Positions 35,259 through 44,260 are shown, numbered from the stretch's first letter. The stretch: DNA of 64,000 nucleotides from DATBLY01 sp963705545 (GCA_963705545.1 CAVPJX010000005.1:62001-126000), one strand, 5' to 3'. Translations and numbers: made by a program. Notes: generated by a model from the sequence alone, not told the origin.

Positions 35259-36133
35259 CTAGCCCGCCCCCGTCGTCCGGTCGGCGAGCACCCATCGCAG
35301 CGCGCGTCCGGCCAGGACGCCGATCGCGTGGCGGCGATACGCGGACGTCCCGCGGAGGTCGTCGATCGGACTCGCCGCGCCGGCCGCGAGCTCGGCGAAC
35401 CGCGTCACCATCGCTTCCGCGACCGGACGCGACGGGTCCGCCCATCCGCCCATATCCTCCAGCGCCGCCGCCGCGAAGGCCTCGGCGGCGTCGGCTCGCA
35501 GGACCGTCGGACCCACGCTGCCGAGGGCCAGTCGAACCGTGCGTTCGTCCTCGTCGAGCTGGAGGCAGAGGCTGCAGACCGAGATCACCATCGCGTTGCG
35601 CGGCCCAACCTTCGCGAAGACGCCCGGCCCCCTCGAGCGTCGCCAGCGCACGCCGAGGATCAGCTCATGGGGCTCGATCGTCGTTCGCTTGGGTCCGGCG
35701 AAGAACGAGCGCCATGCGACGGTGCGCCGGCGTCCGCCATCCGAGCCCAGTTCGATCGTCCCGTCCGAGGCCGCGATCACCGGCAGCAGGTCGCCGGCGG
35801 GCGACGCGGTCCCGACGTTGCCACCCACCGTTCCCCGGTTGCGGATCTGCGGCGATCCCACGGCGCGGGCGGCCTGCGACAGCGCTCGCGCTCGTCCGCG
35901 AGCTCGTCGAGGATCCGGGTATAGGTGACGCCCGCGCCCAGGACGAGCTCGTCGCCGCGCTCCCAGCGCCGCAGCTCATCGACGCGCGAGACGTCCAGGA
36001 TCGCCGGGGGCCGCGCCGAACCCCCGTTGATCCCGACCATCACGTCCGTGCCGCCTGCGATCGGGACGGCGTCGGGTCGCCGCGCTTTCGCCGCGAGGGC
36101 TTCGTCGAGGGATCCAGCGCGCAGGACGTCCAC
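35259..36133 (-). CDS. Molybdenum hydroxylase FAD subunit (CoxM family), one frameshift
   Basis: Reads as one ~291-residue FAD subunit if one base is restored. The N-terminal frame (36133 to about 35885) has PIAGGTDVMVGINGG, the usual AGGTD loop. The C-terminal frame has GSPQIRNRGTVGGNVGTASPAGD, the second FAD loop. The break is at GAGCGCTGTCG near 35885-35890, where one C seems missing. The GTG at 36133 lies 6 bases after a TAGGGT box. First gene of the M-S-L operon. A sequencing slip is more likely than decay, as both halves are conserved. Confidence 0.8.
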
Positions 36134-36145
36134 GACCGAACCCTA
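36134..36145 (-). promoter_or_regulatory. Leaderless -10 box of the molybdenum hydroxylase operon
   Basis: On the minus strand TAGGGT (36145-36140) is followed by 6 bases and the GTG start at 36133. Confidence 0.5.
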
Positions 36146-36162
36146 TCGTCGGGTGCGCGCGG

Positions 36163-37215
36163 CTAGTCGTTCGCCCGTCGGCGGCTCCGCGGCGCGAACC
36201 ACCACGGTTCGAACCCCCGATCGTTCGGGTCGACGTCGGTGCCGGGCGGGACCAGCTCGTCGATCGCGTCGAGCGTGGCGTCGTCGAGGCGTACGTCCGC
36301 GCCGGCGAGGAGGTCTTCGAACTGAGCCGGTGTCCTCGGGCCGATGATCGTCGACGTCACGGCCGGGTGCGCCAGCGTGAACGCGATCGCGAGGTGGGTC
36401 ATCGAGACGCCCGCTTCGGCCGCGACCTTCGCCAGACCCTCGACGATGTCGAGCTTGCGCTCGTTCTCGGGCCGCGACCGATCGAACTGCTTCGCGATCA
36501 TGCCGCCGCGCTCCTTCGTGCGCGCGGCTCGCGCGTCGGGCGAATCGTCGAAGCGATCGCGACGGTACCGGCCGGTCAGCCATCCCCGGTCGAGCGGGCT
36601 CCACGTCAAGACGCCCATCCCGTAGCGCTGCGCCACCGGCAACACGTCGTGCTCGATGCCGCGCACGAGGATCGAGTACGGGGGCTGTTCGGTCCGGAAG
36701 CGGGACAGCCCGCGACGTTCGGCCACCCACTGCGCCTCGACGATCTGCCAGCCGGGGAACGTCGAGCACCCGAAGTAGCGGATCTTGCCCTGGCGCTGAA
36801 GATCGGTGAGCGCGCCCAGCGTCTCCTCGATGTCGGTCTCGGCTTCCGGCCGGTGCACCTGGTACAGGTCGACGTGGTCGGTCTGCAGGCGCAGGAGGCT
36901 CGCGTCGATCGCGCGGGCGATCCAGGTCCGCGAGTTCCCCCCCTCGTTCCGTCCGGGCCCCATCTCGCCGTGCACCTTCGTGGCGAGGACCACGTCGTCG
37001 CGACGGCCCTTGAGCGCCCGGCCGACGATCCGCTCGGACCCGCCGGAGGAGTAGACGTCGGCGGTGTCCACGAAGTTGATGCCGGCGTCGAGGGCGCGCT
37101 CGATGATGCGGACGCCGTTGTCCGGGTCCGGGTCCCCCCACGTGCCGAACATCATCGTGCCGAGGCAGTGGGTGCTGACCCGCAGGCCGGTGCCGCCGAG
37201 CGTCCGGTACTCCAT
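36163..37215 (-). CDS. Aldo/keto reductase
   Basis: 350-residue NADPH-dependent reductase. The catalytic tetrad is visible as D50 and Y55 (VDTADVYSS), K80 (LATKVHG) and H121 (YQVHRPE). It opens with MEYRTLGGTGLRVS and ends near TIIGPRTPAQFED, typical of the Tas/YajO branch. AGGAGGG lies upstream of the ATG at 37215. A TAGCGT box at 37248-37253 (minus strand) is a likely -10. Divergent from the LigD-type polymerase. Substrate unknown. Confidence 0.92.
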   Translation of the reverse strand: MEYRTLGGTGLRVSTHCLGTMMFGTWGDPDPDNGVRIIERALDAGINFVDTADVYSSGGSERIVGRALKGRRDDVVLATKVHGEMGPGRNEGGNSRTWIARAIDASLLRLQTDHVDLYQVHRPEAETDIEETLGALTDLQRQGKIRYFGCSTFPGWQIVEAQWVAERRGLSRFRTEQPPYSILVRGIEHDVLPVAQRYGMGVLTWSPLDRGWLTGRYRRDRFDDSPDARAARTKERGGMIAKQFDRSRPENERKLDIVEGLAKVAAEAGVSMTHLAIAFTLAHPAVTSTIIGPRTPAQFEDLLAGADVRLDDATLDAIDELVPPGTDVDPNDRGFEPWWFAPRSRRRAND

Positions 37216-37278
37216 CTGGTCCCTCCTCTTGGGGTCCTCGCATCGACGCTACCGCAGACGGTCTCCAAGGTCGGTGCG

Positions 37279-37290
37279 TAAGGTTCGTTG
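37279..37290 (+). promoter_or_regulatory. Leaderless -10 box of the LigD-type polymerase gene
   Basis: TAAGGT at 37279-37284, then 6 bases, then the ATG at 37291. There is no Shine-Dalgarno sequence. Confidence 0.5.
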
Positions 37291-38661
37291 ATGGCGTCGC
37301 CGAAGGAGCTCCTCGATGTGGCCGGCCGCGAGGTCGCCATCAGCAACCCGCAGAAGGTCTTCTTCCCCGAGACCGGCCACACGAAGCTCGACCTCGTGCG
37401 GTACTACCTCGCGATCGCCGAGGGCGCCCTGCGCGGCGTCGACGGGCGCCCGATGGCGCTCAAGCGCTTCGTCGACGGCGCCGCGGAACCGTCCTTCTTC
37501 CAGAAGCGCGCGCCGTCGTCGCGGCCCGACTGGATCGAGGTCGTCGAGCTGCGGTTCCCCTCGGGCCGGACCGCCCAAGAGGTGGTGGTCAGCGATGCGG
37601 CGCAGCTCGCGTGGATCGTGAACCTCGGATGCATCGACCTGAACCCGCATCCGGTCCGGGCCGACGACCTCGATCACCCCGACGAGCTCCGCGTCGATCT
37701 CGACCCCGTCCCGGGGATCGGGTGGCCCCAGATCCGCGACGTCGCGCTGACGGTGAAGGAGGTGCTCGACGACTTCGGTCTCGTCGGCTGGCCGAAGACG
37801 TCCGGCTCGCGTGGGATCCACGTCTACGCGCGGATCGAGCCTCGCTGGAGCTTCCCGGAGGTGCGGCGCGCCGCGCTCGCCTTGGCCCGGGAGGTCGAGC
37901 GTCGGGCTCCCGACCTCGCCACGAGCCGCTGGTGGAAGGAGGAGCGGCACGGCGTGTTCATCGACTACAACCAGAACGCGAAGGACCGCACCGTCGCGTC
38001 GGCGTACTCGATCCGCCCCACGCCCGACGCGCGCGTCTCGACCCCGCTCACGTGGGACGAGGTCCCCGACGCCGACCCCGCCGCCTTCACGATCGACACG
38101 GTGCCGGAGCGATACGCGCGGATCGGCGATCCCTCGGAGGGGATCGACGAGGCGGTCGGGTCCCTCGAGACCCTCCTCGAGCTCGCCGACCAGCACGAGG
38201 AGGCGGGGTTCGCCGACGCGCCCTGGCCGCCCAACTACGAGAAGCAGGCGAACGAGCCGGCGCGCGTGCAGCCCTCGAAGCGACGCACGTCGCGGGGACC
38301 GGTCGAGCCCGAGGGGGTGGTCCCGCCTCCGGCGCCCGGCAAGACCGCCGGTCCCACCGGTCGCCGCCGTTCTCGGATGCCGTTGATCGAGATCGCGCGG
38401 GCCGAGACCGAGGCGGAGGCGCGCGAGGGGCTCGAGCGATGGCGGGCGAAGCATGGGGAGGTGGCGGCACACCTCGAGCCGTCGGACGTGCTCGTCGACG
38501 CGATGCGAGGCCGGTTCACGGCCTGGTACCGGATCCGCATCAACCTCCGGCACGTGCCCGAGGACGAACGCCCCGCGCAGGAGGCGCTCGAGGTGGACTA
38601 CGACCCGTGGTCCGAGTGGGGTGCGCAGCGACGGCCGGGTCCGGACGGGGACACCGGATAG
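37291..38661 (+). CDS. LigD-type primase-polymerase domain protein, stand-alone
   Basis: 456-residue protein. Residues ~1-300 are the archaeo-eukaryotic primase-type polymerase domain of LigD: NPQKVFFP near the start, catalytic D136 and D138 in RVDLDP, SGSRGIHVY at 171-179, a third acidic residue D225 in FIDYNQN, and TPLTWDEV. A Pro/Arg-rich linker leads to a C-terminal ~90-residue part (IEIARAETEAEAREGLERW) that I do not recognise. No ligase or phosphoesterase domain is attached and no Ku gene is in the window. Such polymerases fill gaps and add ribonucleotides during end joining. It converges with the NYN-LOTUS gene 3 bases away. Confidence 0.87.
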   Translation: MASPKELLDVAGREVAISNPQKVFFPETGHTKLDLVRYYLAIAEGALRGVDGRPMALKRFVDGAAEPSFFQKRAPSSRPDWIEVVELRFPSGRTAQEVVVSDAAQLAWIVNLGCIDLNPHPVRADDLDHPDELRVDLDPVPGIGWPQIRDVALTVKEVLDDFGLVGWPKTSGSRGIHVYARIEPRWSFPEVRRAALALAREVERRAPDLATSRWWKEERHGVFIDYNQNAKDRTVASAYSIRPTPDARVSTPLTWDEVPDADPAAFTIDTVPERYARIGDPSEGIDEAVGSLETLLELADQHEEAGFADAPWPPNYEKQANEPARVQPSKRRTSRGPVEPEGVVPPPAPGKTAGPTGRRRSRMPLIEIARAETEAEAREGLERWRAKHGEVAAHLEPSDVLVDAMRGRFTAWYRIRINLRHVPEDERPAQEALEVDYDPWSEWGAQRRPGPDGDTG

Positions 38662-38664
38662 GCG

Positions 38665-39762
38665 TCAGGTCGTGCGGAGCACGTAGTCCCCGGCGTCGTC
38701 GTTCCACTCGAGGCTGACGACGCCGTTCGCCTCGGCCGCGCGACAGAACTGCAGGAAGCCGCGGTAGCCGTAGCGCTTCTCGCTGAAGTCGGGCTGGATC
38801 TTGCGCAGCTGCGTCTTCAGCCCGGAGAGGAACACCTCGCCGTCGCGGGCCTGCAGGTCGGCCACGACCTGACGCAGCAGCCCGAAGCCCTCGGTCTCGC
38901 CCCCGCGCTGGGGGAGCGAGACGAGCGGGTCGCCCTTGGCCGCGCCCTCGGCGAGCTCGATCACGTTGCGGTCGGCCAGGTGACGCAGGAGTTCGCCGAA
39001 CGCGCGGAACCCGTGGTCGGTCTCGCTGAACGTCGGATCCTTCCGCAGCAGCGCCCGCTTGACGGAGGACGCGAGCACCGGTCCACCCGTCGCCTGCTCG
39101 AGCCCGGCCACCGTGCGGGCGATCAGGACGGCGAGCTCGTCGGGGTTCCCCGGCCGGGCGGACCCACGCTCAGGGGTCTCGGTCTCCTCGTCGGCCTCCG
39201 CATCCGCGGGAGCCTCCTTCGCGGCGGTGCCTCGCCCGCCACGCGACCCCGACCGGGCGCGCGTGGAGGACGGCTCCGGCACGTCGACGCCCTCGAGCGT
39301 CTCGTAGAACAGGAACTCGTCACAAGCGGGCGGCAGCAGCGCGGAGGTCGACCCCTTGATACCGACGCCGATCACCCGCTTGTTCAGCTCGCGGAGCTTG
39401 TGGACGAGGGGCGTGAAGTCGCTGTCCCCGGTACAGATCACGAAGGTGGTGACGTAGTCGCGCTCGAACGCGAGCTCCAGCGCATCCACCGCGAGCTTGA
39501 TGTCGGCGGCGTTCTTGCGCACCGCGCCCATCCGCTGCGGGATCTCGATCAGCTCGACGTGGCTCCGGGTGAGCATCCTCCGGTCTTCGTCGAAGTACGA
39601 CCAGTCCGCGTACGCCTTGCGCGCGATCACGCGACCGCGTTCGGCGAGGGCGTCCAGCACGGGACGGAGGTCGAAGGTGAAGCCGCGCAGGCTCTCCCGG
39701 GCTCCGATCGCCAGGTTCTCGTAGTCGAGGAACAGGGCGATGCGTTCTTCTTCGGCGTCCAC
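38665..39762 (-). CDS. NYN-domain nuclease with two LOTUS/OST-HTH domains
   Basis: 365-residue protein. Residues ~1-165 form a PIN-like NYN (LabA/DUF88) domain, with acidic residues in LFLDYEN (D13), AVDALELA and TGDSDFTPL. A low-complexity linker (~165-205) follows. Two LOTUS/OST-HTH domains come next, each with the pattern LRKIQPDFSEKRYGYRGF or LRKDPTFSETDHGFRAF. LOTUS domains bind RNA or G-quadruplexes, so it is a predicted RNA-directed nuclease. The GTG at 39762 follows a TAGGCT box by 6 bases. Confidence 0.9.
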   Translation of the reverse strand: MDAEEERIALFLDYENLAIGARESLRGFTFDLRPVLDALAERGRVIARKAYADWSYFDEDRRMLTRSHVELIEIPQRMGAVRKNAADIKLAVDALELAFERDYVTTFVICTGDSDFTPLVHKLRELNKRVIGVGIKGSTSALLPPACDEFLFYETLEGVDVPEPSSTRARSGSRGGRGTAAKEAPADAEADEETETPERGSARPGNPDELAVLIARTVAGLEQATGGPVLASSVKRALLRKDPTFSETDHGFRAFGELLRHLADRNVIELAEGAAKGDPLVSLPQRGGETEGFGLLRQVVADLQARDGEVFLSGLKTQLRKIQPDFSEKRYGYRGFLQFCRAAEANGVVSLEWNDDAGDYVLRTT

Positions 39763-39774
39763 GGTCGGAGCCTA
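39763..39774 (-). promoter_or_regulatory. Leaderless -10 box of the NYN-LOTUS gene
   Basis: TAGGCT (39774-39769, minus strand), then 6 bases, then the GTG at 39762. Confidence 0.5.
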
Positions 39775-39817
39775 GCCCGGTGTCGGTCGCGCCGTGCGCA
39801 TCCTGCGATGGCCGACG

Positions 39818-40009
39818 TCAGGACTTCGCGAGCGGGTGTCGGTACGAGGGGTCGCTGTGGAGCCAGCACCGAGTCGCGGCGTTGTAGGTCGACAGGACGG
39901 TGGCGCACCCCGCCGCCTCGCACGTTCGGCCCGCGGATGCCCGCGACGCGGCCTCCTTGCCCCGAACCGGGGGCCCGAACTGGACGTCTTTGCCGCTCGT
40001 CGAGGACAT
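39818..40009 (-). CDS. Small C-x4-C...C-x2-H protein
   Basis: 63-residue protein with the motif RTCEAAGCATVLSTYN followed by RCWLH, giving three Cys and one His in zinc-finger spacing. AAGGAGCG lies 3 bases upstream of the ATG at 40009; a longer frame to 40132 has no ribosome site and no such composition. The LSxYN-x(5)-CW-x-H arrangement recalls short actinobacterial proteins of unknown role. It is divergent from the zinc-ribbon protein at 40182. Probable DNA/RNA or protein-binding finger. Confidence 0.7.
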   Translation of the reverse strand: MSSTSGKDVQFGPPVRGKEAASRASAGRTCEAAGCATVLSTYNAATRCWLHSDPSYRHPLAKS

Positions 40010-40181
40010 GATCGCTCCTTCCGCCGGCCCGAGGGCCTTCACGATCCGAGAGGCGGATGGGTGGATCGGCCACGACCCGTGACGACCCGTCGACCGCGCG
40101 ACGCAGATCCTCGGGCAGGCACCCGAGACCACTAGCGTACCCCACCCCGGGTACGCTCGGTCCGGCGGAAAGGGTGAGGGC

Positions 40182-40577
40182 GTGGGACGCGAGGGTCGGC
40201 CGGATCAGGTGCTGCGTTCCACCGTGACGCTCCTCGGCTGGCCCGATGGCTCCGACGAGGACCTGACCGACGTGTTGGAGCGGGTCACCGGTGGCCGCGT
40301 CGACCTCGGCGAGGTGACGGTGCCGTACCCGGTCCTGCGGTTCGTTCTCGCCGAGGAGGCCGAGGACGCGCGGCGCCGGCTGCAGGCGGCCGGCGCGGAG
40401 GTCTCCGTCGAGGAGGCCTGGGTCGGGCGCGAGCAGGCGCGCGACCAGCGGGCGCGGCCGACGTGTCCCTCGTGCGGCTCGGTCCATACGCAGCCGTTCG
40501 CGCACGCGGGTCCGGCGGCGCGCGTGAACATGACGTGCACCGACTGCGGTCACCTGTTCCGCGATCGACGCGGCTGA
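40182..40577 (+). CDS. L12/ClpS-like domain plus zinc-ribbon protein
   Basis: 131-residue protein. The N-terminal ~80 residues (VLRSTVTLLG to AAGAEVSVEEAW) look like a small alpha-beta domain in which a helix ending EDARRRLQAAGAEV resembles the C-terminal domain of ribosomal bL12. The C-terminal part is a zinc ribbon, CPSCGSVH and CTDCGHLF, 25-30 residues apart. GTG start at 40182. A TACGCT box lies at 40152-40157. Function unknown; nucleic-acid or ribosome-associated binding is a guess. Confidence 0.7.
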   Translation: MGREGRPDQVLRSTVTLLGWPDGSDEDLTDVLERVTGGRVDLGEVTVPYPVLRFVLAEEAEDARRRLQAAGAEVSVEEAWVGREQARDQRARPTCPSCGSVHTQPFAHAGPAARVNMTCTDCGHLFRDRRG

Positions 40578-40591
40578 GCTGGTCGCGCGGC

Positions 40592-41377
40592 TCAGCGCAG
40601 CTCGGCGAGCTCCTCCTGGGTGACCTGCTCGGGCAGCTTGCCGAGGATGATCATCGCCAGGACCTCGTCGGTCGTGACGTCGTCCTTGTTGACCGTCCCG
40701 ACGAGACGGCCTTGCAGCATCACGCTGATCCGGTCGGACAGGTCGAACACGTCGTGGATGTCGTGGCTGATCAGGAAGATCCCGATCCCCTCGGCCTTCA
40801 GCTGTCGGATCAGGTCGCGCACCTGCGCCGTCTCGGCGGGCCCGAGCGCCGCGGTGGGCTCGTCCATGATCAGGATGCGCGCGTTGAAGTGGACGGCGCG
40901 GGCGATCGCGACCGATTGACGCTGCCCGCCCGACAGCGACTGGACCGGTGACACGAAGTTCTTGAACTTCGGATTCAACCGGTTCATCAGCTTGCGGGTC
41001 GCATCCTCCATCGCGCTCGCGTCGAGATTGCCGAACCGCGTCGTGATCTCGCGACCGAGGAAGACGTTCGCCGGCGCGTCGATGTTATCCGCCAGGGCGA
41101 GGGTCTGGTAGATCGTCTCGATCCCGAGGAGCTTCGCATCCCTCGGGTCGGTGATCGTGACCGGCTTGCCTTCGATCAGGATCTCGCCCGAGTCCGCCTT
41201 GTGCGCTCCGGAGAGCGTGCGGATCAGCGTGGTCTTGCCGGCCCCGTTGCCGCCGACGAGACCGACGACCTCGCCCGGGTACAGGTCGACCGTCACGTCG
41301 TCGACCGCGTGGACGCCACCGAAGGCCACGCGGATGTTCCGCAGCTCCGCGAGCGGGGCCCCCGTCCGTTCCGTCAC
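40592..41377 (-). CDS. xylG: Sugar ABC transporter ATP-binding protein (xylose type)
   Basis: 261-residue single-domain ATPase of the CUT2 class. Walker A GGNGAGKTT, signature LSGGQRQSV, Walker B ILIMDEPTAALG and switch histidine in ISHD. CUT2 ATPases such as XylG/RbsA are usually double-length; this single-domain form matches the FrcA-like branch common in actinobacteria. ATG at 41377 overlaps the permease stop by 4 bases. With the permease and the XylF-like binding protein it forms a pentose importer. Confidence 0.88.
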   Translation of the reverse strand: MTERTGAPLAELRNIRVAFGGVHAVDDVTVDLYPGEVVGLVGGNGAGKTTLIRTLSGAHKADSGEILIEGKPVTITDPRDAKLLGIETIYQTLALADNIDAPANVFLGREITTRFGNLDASAMEDATRKLMNRLNPKFKNFVSPVQSLSGGQRQSVAIARAVHFNARILIMDEPTAALGPAETAQVRDLIRQLKAEGIGIFLISHDIHDVFDLSDRISVMLQGRLVGTVNKDDVTTDEVLAMIILGKLPEQVTQEELAELR

Positions 41378-42696
41378 TTCGTCGACCTCCGTCGCACGAT
41401 CGTGTCCAGCGCCACCGCGAAGACGAGGACGATCCCCACGACGATGTCCTGGAGCGGCGCTTCGATCCCCATCAGGACCATGCCCGACACGAGCGACTGC
41501 ATCACGAGCGCCCCGAGCACGGCCCCGGCGATCGTGCCGATCCCGCCTGCGAACGAAGTGCCGCCGATCACGGCGGCGGCGATCACGTTCAGTTCCATGC
41601 CCGGTGCCCGAGGCTGCTGACCGCCGCGTTCAGCCGCGCGATCTGCACCGCGCCGGCCAGCCCGACCAACAGGCCCATCAGAGTGAACGTCTTCACGATC
41701 GTGCGCTTGGTCTTGATGCCCGGCCAGCTCGGCCGCCTCGGGGTTACCTCCGATCCCGTACACGTAGCGCCCGAACCGTCGCCGGGTGGCGATGAACGTC
41801 ATCACGACCGTCACGCTCAGCGCGATCAGGACCGGGATCGCCAGGCCGAGCGAGATGTCCTCGCCGGGCGCCGCGCCGCGCTGCTCGACGAGACCGGGTG
41901 GCAGGTAGTAGCGGTTCAGGTACCAGATCGCGAGCAGCACGGCGGCGCAGGCGACGACGCCGAGTGCGACCTCCGCCCACATCGGGCGGAGCCGGAACCC
42001 GTACCGCGCGCGTTGACGACGCCGCATCACCTGCAGCATCACGATGCCGACGCAGGCGAGGATGCCGACGACCCAGCTCAACGTGCCGCCGATCGTCCCC
42101 TCCGCGCCGCCCCCCAGCCGGCGGAAGAACGTGTCCATCGGCGCGATCGTCTGCCCGCTCGCGATCCACCAGGCCACGCCTCGCCAGACGAGGAAGCCTC
42201 CGAGGGTCACGATGAACGACGGGACCCCGACGTAGGCGACGATCGCACCCTGGAACGCGCCGATCGCCGCACCGAGGACCAGGCCGACGACGACCGCGAT
42301 CACCCAGGTCAGGGGGTGGTCGAACCCGAGCCAATCCGGCAGCCAGTCGTGCTGGACGACGGCCATCACCATGCCGACCGCAGCCATCACCGCCCCGACG
42401 GATAGGTCGATGTTGCGGGTGACGATGATCAGGACCATCCCGGTCGCCATGATCGCGACGACCGAGGTCTGTACCGAGAGGTTCCACAGGTTCCGCGGGG
42501 TCAGGAACGTGTGGTGGGGGGTGATGAGCTGGAAGACGACCCAGATGATCGCCAGGGCCGCGAGCATGCCCGCGAGCCGCGCGTCGATCTCGGCCGATCG
42601 CAGCGCCGAGCGGATCGAGCGGGGCTCGCGTTCCTCCCGCTCGGGAGCCTGAGCCTCCGGCAACGGCTCGGCTGCGGAAACCTGGGTCTCAGCCAC
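41374..42696 (-). CDS. xylH: Sugar ABC transporter permease (xylose type), three compensated frameshifts
   Basis: 440-codon frame for a CUT2 permease with about ten membrane segments and the family sequence NIDLSVGAVMAAVG. A ~40-residue stretch (after NPEAAELAG, up to MELNVIAAAVIGG) is nonsense in this frame. Removing one G from each of three GGGC sites (at about 41719-41721, 41607-41609 and 41600-41602) restores the expected GIKTKRTIVKTFTLMGLLVG and SSLGTGMELN. Since the three insertions add a codon, the full frame stays open. Sequence error is the simplest reading. Confidence 0.85.
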   Translation of the reverse strand: MAETQVSAAEPLPEAQAPEREEREPRSIRSALRSAEIDARLAGMLAALAIIWVVFQLITPHHTFLTPRNLWNLSVQTSVVAIMATGMVLIIVTRNIDLSVGAVMAAVGMVMAVVQHDWLPDWLGFDHPLTWVIAVVVGLVLGAAIGAFQGAIVAYVGVPSFIVTLGGFLVWRGVAWWIASGQTIAPMDTFFRRLGGGAEGTIGGTLSWVVGILACVGIVMLQVMRRRQRARYGFRLRPMWAEVALGVVACAAVLLAIWYLNRYYLPPGLVEQRGAAPGEDISLGLAIPVLIALSVTVVMTFIATRRRFGRYVYGIGGNPEAAELAGHQDQAHDREDVHSDGPVGRAGRRGADRAAERGGQQPRAPGMELNVIAAAVIGGTSFAGGIGTIAGAVLGALVMQSLVSGMVLMGIEAPLQDIVVGIVLVFAVALDTIVRRRSTK

Positions 42697-42791
42697 CCGT
42701 GGACATCCTACGCCGACCGGGGCCGGCGCCTCGCGCGGAGGTCACCCGTGCGAGGCGCCGGTCCAGCGGTCACGCGTATCGTCAGGATCGA

Positions 42792-43883
42792 TCAGCCGCA
42801 GGCCGCCACGCTGCCCGGCTTGACTCCCTGGCAGAGCTCGTCGACCGAGATCCACCCCGCGTCGACCACGACGTCGAGGTTGTCCGGCGTGACCGCGATC
42901 GGCGTCAGCAGGATCGACGTCATCGAGTTCCCGCCGGGCGAGTCGAACTGCACGACCCCGGAGATGTCCGCGAGCGCGGTGCCCTGCGCGAGGGCGACCG
43001 CGGCCTCGCCGGCCGCCGTGCCGAGCTCCCGCGCGTCCTTCCACACCGACACCGTCTGCGTGCCGAGGGCGACGCGGTTCAGTGCGGCGAGGTCGCCGTC
43101 CTGTCCCGAGACCGCAACCTGACCGTCGAGACCTTGGGCGGCCAGCGCGGCGACAACGCCGCCCGCCATCCCGTCGTTGGACGCGACGACGGCCTGCACG
43201 TCGTTGTCGTTCTCCGTCAGGAACTGCTCCATGTTCGTCTGCGCGACGGCCGGGTCCCAGTTGTCCGTGTAGGACTCGCCGACGTTGACGATGTCACCGG
43301 CGGCGATCGCGTCGGCGAGGACCTCCTCCTGGCCCCCGCGCAGGAAGTCAGAGTTTGCGTCGGCGGCGTTCCCCTTGATGAAGACGTAGTTGCCCTTCGG
43401 GACCTGCGCCAAGACGGCCTCCGCCTGCATCCGCCCGACCTCGACGTTGTCGAACGTGATGTACAGCGCGCCCGGATCCTCGATCAACCGGTCGTACGCG
43501 ATCACCGGGATGCCCTGCTCCAGTGCGCTCTGCACCCCTGGCAGGACCGCCTCGGCGTCCTGGGCGAGGACGATCAGCGCGTCGGCGCCCTGCGAGATCA
43601 GGTTCTCGATGTCGGTGAGCTGCTGCTCGGTCGAGGAACCGGCGTCCGTCGAGATGTACTCGGCTCCGCCCGCTTCCAAGGCCGCCTTGATCGCCGGCTC
43701 GTCCCACTTCGCCCAGCGCTCTTCGTTGTAGTTGTTCCAGGACATCCCGACGGTGATGCTCTCGCCGCCCGTCGCCCCCGACTCTGCTGTTGCTCCCGTC
43801 GTGCCGCCGCCCTCGTCGTCGCCGCCACAGGCGGCGAACAGCAAGGCGGACACGGCGAGTACGGCCCATAGCCGACGACTCAA
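42792..43883 (-). CDS. xylF: Xylose-type sugar-binding lipoprotein
   Basis: 363-residue periplasmic-binding-protein-I lipoprotein. The signal ends in LLFAAC followed by a Gly/Asp/Thr-rich tether. NNYNEERWAKWDEPAI, GADALIVLAQDAEAV and PVIAYDRLIEDPG are typical of XylF. The start is a TTG at 43883 with a GGGGGG ribosome site; no better codon is available. A 95-base gap precedes the permease. First gene of the importer operon, divergent from the ROK regulator. Confidence 0.88.
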   Translation of the reverse strand: MSRRLWAVLAVSALLFAACGGDDEGGGTTGATAESGATGGESITVGMSWNNYNEERWAKWDEPAIKAALEAGGAEYISTDAGSSTEQQLTDIENLISQGADALIVLAQDAEAVLPGVQSALEQGIPVIAYDRLIEDPGALYITFDNVEVGRMQAEAVLAQVPKGNYVFIKGNAADANSDFLRGGQEEVLADAIAAGDIVNVGESYTDNWDPAVAQTNMEQFLTENDNDVQAVVASNDGMAGGVVAALAAQGLDGQVAVSGQDGDLAALNRVALGTQTVSVWKDARELGTAAGEAAVALAQGTALADISGVVQFDSPGGNSMTSILLTPIAVTPDNLDVVVDAGWISVDELCQGVKPGSVAACG

Positions 43884-44260
43884 CGTATTCCCCCCCTTCC
43901 GATCGCGACGCAGGTGCGCCGCATCATCCTTCCCGAAGGACTACGCATCGATACGCCTCTCGGGCTTGCCGAACGGAGCCGATGCTGCCTCGGTCCTACC
44001 CGTAACCGGTGGAAGGCCCCTCCTCACCACCGAACGTCACGAGGTTGGCGGCACGATGACACAATCCGTCGGGGAGCGCAACAAATCGCAGACCCGCTCG
44101 GAGCCGTCCGGGACGAACCGCGTAGGGTCGGACATTGCGTGTCTCCGACACCCTCGGCTACCCTGCGATCCGGGTGGGGGACCCACGTTCGCTCCGCTGC
44201 GTGGCGGCCGGGTCATCTCGCCGCAGGCGTGCCCGATGATCGCGGACGAGGGGCATTTCG
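43884..44260. promoter_or_regulatory. xylF-xylR divergent control region
   Basis: 377 bases without a credible gene. It holds a GTCGGA/TCCGAC dyad (44127-44132 and 44144-44149, 11-base spacer), a TAGGGT at 44123 and a TACCCT at 44159 as possible -10 boxes for xylR. The octamer AACAAATC occurs twice, at 44079-44086 and 44272-44279; AACAAA is part of known ROK/XylR operators. Xylose-dependent repression by the adjacent ROK protein is likely. Confidence 0.5.

Noticed and set aside
32366..36133. Aerobic carbon monoxide dehydrogenase
   Set aside because: Subunit order M-S-L fits, but the large subunit lacks the AYXCSFR active-site loop.
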